NCBI GenBank assembly: GCA_024636405.1
Contig: JAGXHC010000248.1
Span: 1-16,840, forward strand
Origin: Sulfitobacter sp.
GTDB taxonomy: Bacteria; Pseudomonadota; Alphaproteobacteria; Rhodobacterales; Rhodobacteraceae
Direction: 5' to 3'
DNA: 16,840 nt
Shown here: positions 15,485-16,840 of the stretch, piece after piece
Numbering within the stretch: the stretch's first letter is position 1
How the letters are laid out: every line of letters begins with the position of its first letter
Position numbers and translations under genes: made by a program
Notes under the pieces: generated by a model
Seen by the model: the letters and a program-made list of their open reading frames with translations, nothing else
Told to the model about the DNA's origin: nothing
The model's database searches: none

Positions 15485-15569
15485 TCACTTCCAGACTTTG
15501 CACGGCCATTGACGCATCTGGCAAAACACCGATCAAGCAACTGTTTTTAATCCCAAAATTGCTATAATT

Positions 15570-16499
15570 TCACTTTTCGATAGTTGGAATGTCCACCCCG
15601 TTGCTCGCTGGCTTGGTTGCCAGTGACACCGCCTTATCAAGCTTGCGCATCAGCACCTCATAACGCGAACTGGTATCATCACCTATAAAGGAAAACCATC
15701 TTGAAAGGATGCCTTCGACCTCATCGTGACAAATCAATACATGGCTGGTCTTGATATGCGGTGTTGTCATGCTGACTGGTCTGGAATCGTGACCATCAAG
15801 CTTGATCGAGATATATCCCATACCTGAATTGTCGACGATGGCGGGGAATCTCTTGTGCAAGCCATAGTGACCAAAAGAAAATATGGTGCGCTCTCCGTGC
15901 ACTCGAATTGCCGTACCCATGCTGTTGAACGGCAAATTGGCTTTGTAAATAAACATCTCTTTATCTGCAAGGTAGTTGGTTACGACCAGCCCGTTCGAGC
16001 GTGAGTAGCTAAGTGGGACGCGGTCACCAAGCCGGGTCATGAAACCCCGCAATTCCTTTATGTAATCGTGTGACAGGCAATCGTCGTCATCAATCCGAAA
16101 ATTGATCAGCGGCCGCCCCGCAAGCGTATTCAAAGCAGATAGTCGCGGCCAAATTGCCTGATGAACTGTCAATTCGGACGACACCAGAAGTTCAAGATTT
16201 GCATCGTCCGCACAGAGATCGCGAAGCCGCTCCAGATAGACGGCGGGCATGATATCGGACGTCAATATCAGGCAAACAAAGTTCCTGTCGGTTTGTGATC
16301 TTAGCGAAGGCAGCAGAAAGTTCTCAAACAGAAAGAACCGCAGTTCCATACGGCTCGGTGCATAAAGCTCTGCGGAAACTTCGGCCCGCATGCTCATGAT
16401 TTCGTTTGGCGTTTTCGCTTCGCGCGCCGCCCGCCAATCCCCTTTTCCGCAGAACGAAAAACGGCAGATCCCAATTGCAGGCTCAAGCAGCGGTATCAT
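15570..16499 (-). CDS. Putative rhamnosyltransferase (glycosyltransferase)
   Basis: A 309-residue protein of the putative rhamnosyltransferase family (Pfam Rhamno_transf, recognised by eye), probably adding a sugar to a surface polysaccharide or lipid. Family marks are GICRFSFCGKGDW near the N-terminus, YAPSRMELRFFLFENFLLPSL (about 46-66), SQTDRNFVCLILTSDIMP, and the acidic nucleotide-sugar/metal motif NFRIDDDDCLSHDYI with DDDD at 137-140. No signal peptide or membrane helix is seen, so it is cytoplasmic. The ATG at 16499 has GGAGGT eight bases upstream. Base composition is clearly lower in GC than the genes to the left (one 60-base line, 15661-15720, has 26 G+C by hand count; a line in the hydrolase gene, 13381-13440, has 46). 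With the adjacent IS remnant this suggests horizontal acquisition. Confidence 0.8.
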   Translation of the reverse strand: MIPLLEPAIGICRFSFCGKGDWRAAREAKTPNEIMSMRAEVSAELYAPSRMELRFFLFENFLLPSLRSQTDRNFVCLILTSDIMPAVYLERLRDLCADDANLELLVSSELTVHQAIWPRLSALNTLAGRPLINFRIDDDDCLSHDYIKELRGFMTRLGDRVPLSYSRSNGLVVTNYLADKEMFIYKANLPFNSMGTAIRVHGERTIFSFGHYGLHKRFPAIVDNSGMGYISIKLDGHDSRPVSMTTPHIKTSHVLICHDEVEGILSRWFSFIGDDTSSRYEVLMRKLDKAVSLATKPASNGVDIPTIEK

Positions 16500-16544
16500 G
16501 CGCCGATACCTCCGTGCACAAGACGCAGATGTCCGGTCATTGTC

Positions 16545-16766
16545 TCATATCTGACCAAACCAGAACATCGTAGCACTGTCAGGATTTCCATAGGCGTCAT
16601 AACCACAATCAATTTCAGCCTAATTCTTGATGTCTAACGGCGACCAATACCAGCGGTTCCGTTGATAAACTTCGCCCAAGTCCCGGTATCCACTCTGGAA
16701 GACGTGGCACAGGTAAGTCAGGACCGTATCCTGCATAGACGGCAGCGTATATGACCATATGTTCAT
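16545..16766 (-). pseudogene. Small ORF broken by TAG, faintly RTX-acyltransferase-like
   Basis: The ATG at 16766 (MNIWSYTLPSMQDTV) has GGGA six bases upstream and lies 12 nt after the stop of the preceding gene, in the same frame. After 48 codons it meets TAG (16622-16620), then continues in frame for 24 codons ending GYDAYGNPDSATMFWFGQI and TGA. The pattern W-x-x-PL followed by GYDA-G-P and FWF recalls the toxin-activating lysine acyltransferases (HlyC/CyaC), whose core has a similar order, but the match is weak and was made by eye. The His and Asp active-site residues of that family cannot be placed with certainty. A genuine 48-residue protein or a pseudogene remnant are both possible. An alternative frame beginning at 16782 (MSGKADEHMV) overlaps the preceding stop as ATGA and is also open for 55 codons. 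Confidence 0.35.
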
Positions 16767-16778
16767 CGGCTTTCCCGC

Positions 16779-16840
16779 TCATCCGCCCATCTCCACGATG
16801 ACGGCGCCCGCCGCAATCAACGCCATCAACGCGATCCGCC
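16779..16840 (-). CDS. C-terminus of a probable membrane protein (cut by right edge)
   Basis: The last 19 codons of a minus-strand gene that enters from the right: RIALMALIAAGAVIVEMGG then TGA (16781-16779). The hydrophobic run suggests a C-terminal transmembrane helix. Too little is visible for identification. It is closely followed by the broken small ORF, so the two were probably cotranscribed. Confidence 0.4.
   Translation of the reverse strand, partial: RIALMALIAAGAVIVEMGG

Noticed and set aside
15560..15568. Extended -10 motif TGCTATAAT on the plus strand at the 3' end of the rhamnosyltransferase gene
   Set aside because: No -35 at a usable distance and the surrounding DNA is AT-rich, so one good hexamer is weak evidence for an antisense promoter.

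Overview
The window looks like chromosome from a Rhodobacterales alphaproteobacterium of the Roseobacter type. The grounds are high GC over most of its length, a split glyQ/glyS locus carrying two small membrane-protein genes, a zinc-independent FolE2, a SAM-II riboswitch in front of metZ, a DUF1127 protein and an IspZ/YciB protein. Most genes are ordinary core or near-core genes. The right-hand 1.5 kb is an accessory patch of visibly lower GC with an insertion-sequence remnant and a broken gene.

Layout from left to right. Positions 1-3405 (minus strand) hold a glycyl-tRNA synthetase operon in the order glyQ, a DUF6446-like membrane-anchored protein, a DUF1206 membrane protein, and glyS (cut by the left edge). 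Divergent from glyQ is a secreted SPOR-like/peptidoglycan-binding protein whose trypsin-like domain has lost its catalytic residues (3561-5432, plus). A strong hairpin separates it from a convergent pair, trkH and a thiamine-diphosphate decarboxylase, whose stop and start codons overlap (5549-8595, minus). Next come a DUF1127 small protein, a GNAT/BioF2-like acetyltransferase gene that seems to be cut by an in-frame TAA, and folE2.

Positions 11674-13040 (minus) hold the most interesting regulatory unit. A promoter starts transcription at the edge of a SAM-II riboswitch. The riboswitch contains the ribosome-binding site of a 26-codon leader ORF, an intrinsic terminator lies inside that ORF, and the ORF's stop overlaps the metZ start. 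This arrangement could turn SAM-controlled translation of the leader into both transcription attenuation and translational coupling of metZ. Divergent from it are an alpha/beta hydrolase and a nu-class (YfcG-like) glutathione transferase that overlap by 68 nt, and a convergent ispZ/yciB follows.

Upstream of ispZ is the 3' end of an IS3-family transposase, whose presumed outer end runs up to the ispZ start. Beyond it lie a low-GC putative rhamnosyltransferase gene, a small ORF interrupted by TAG that faintly resembles RTX-toxin acyltransferases, and the last 19 codons of a probable membrane protein leaving through the right edge. No tRNA, rRNA or CRISPR array was seen.
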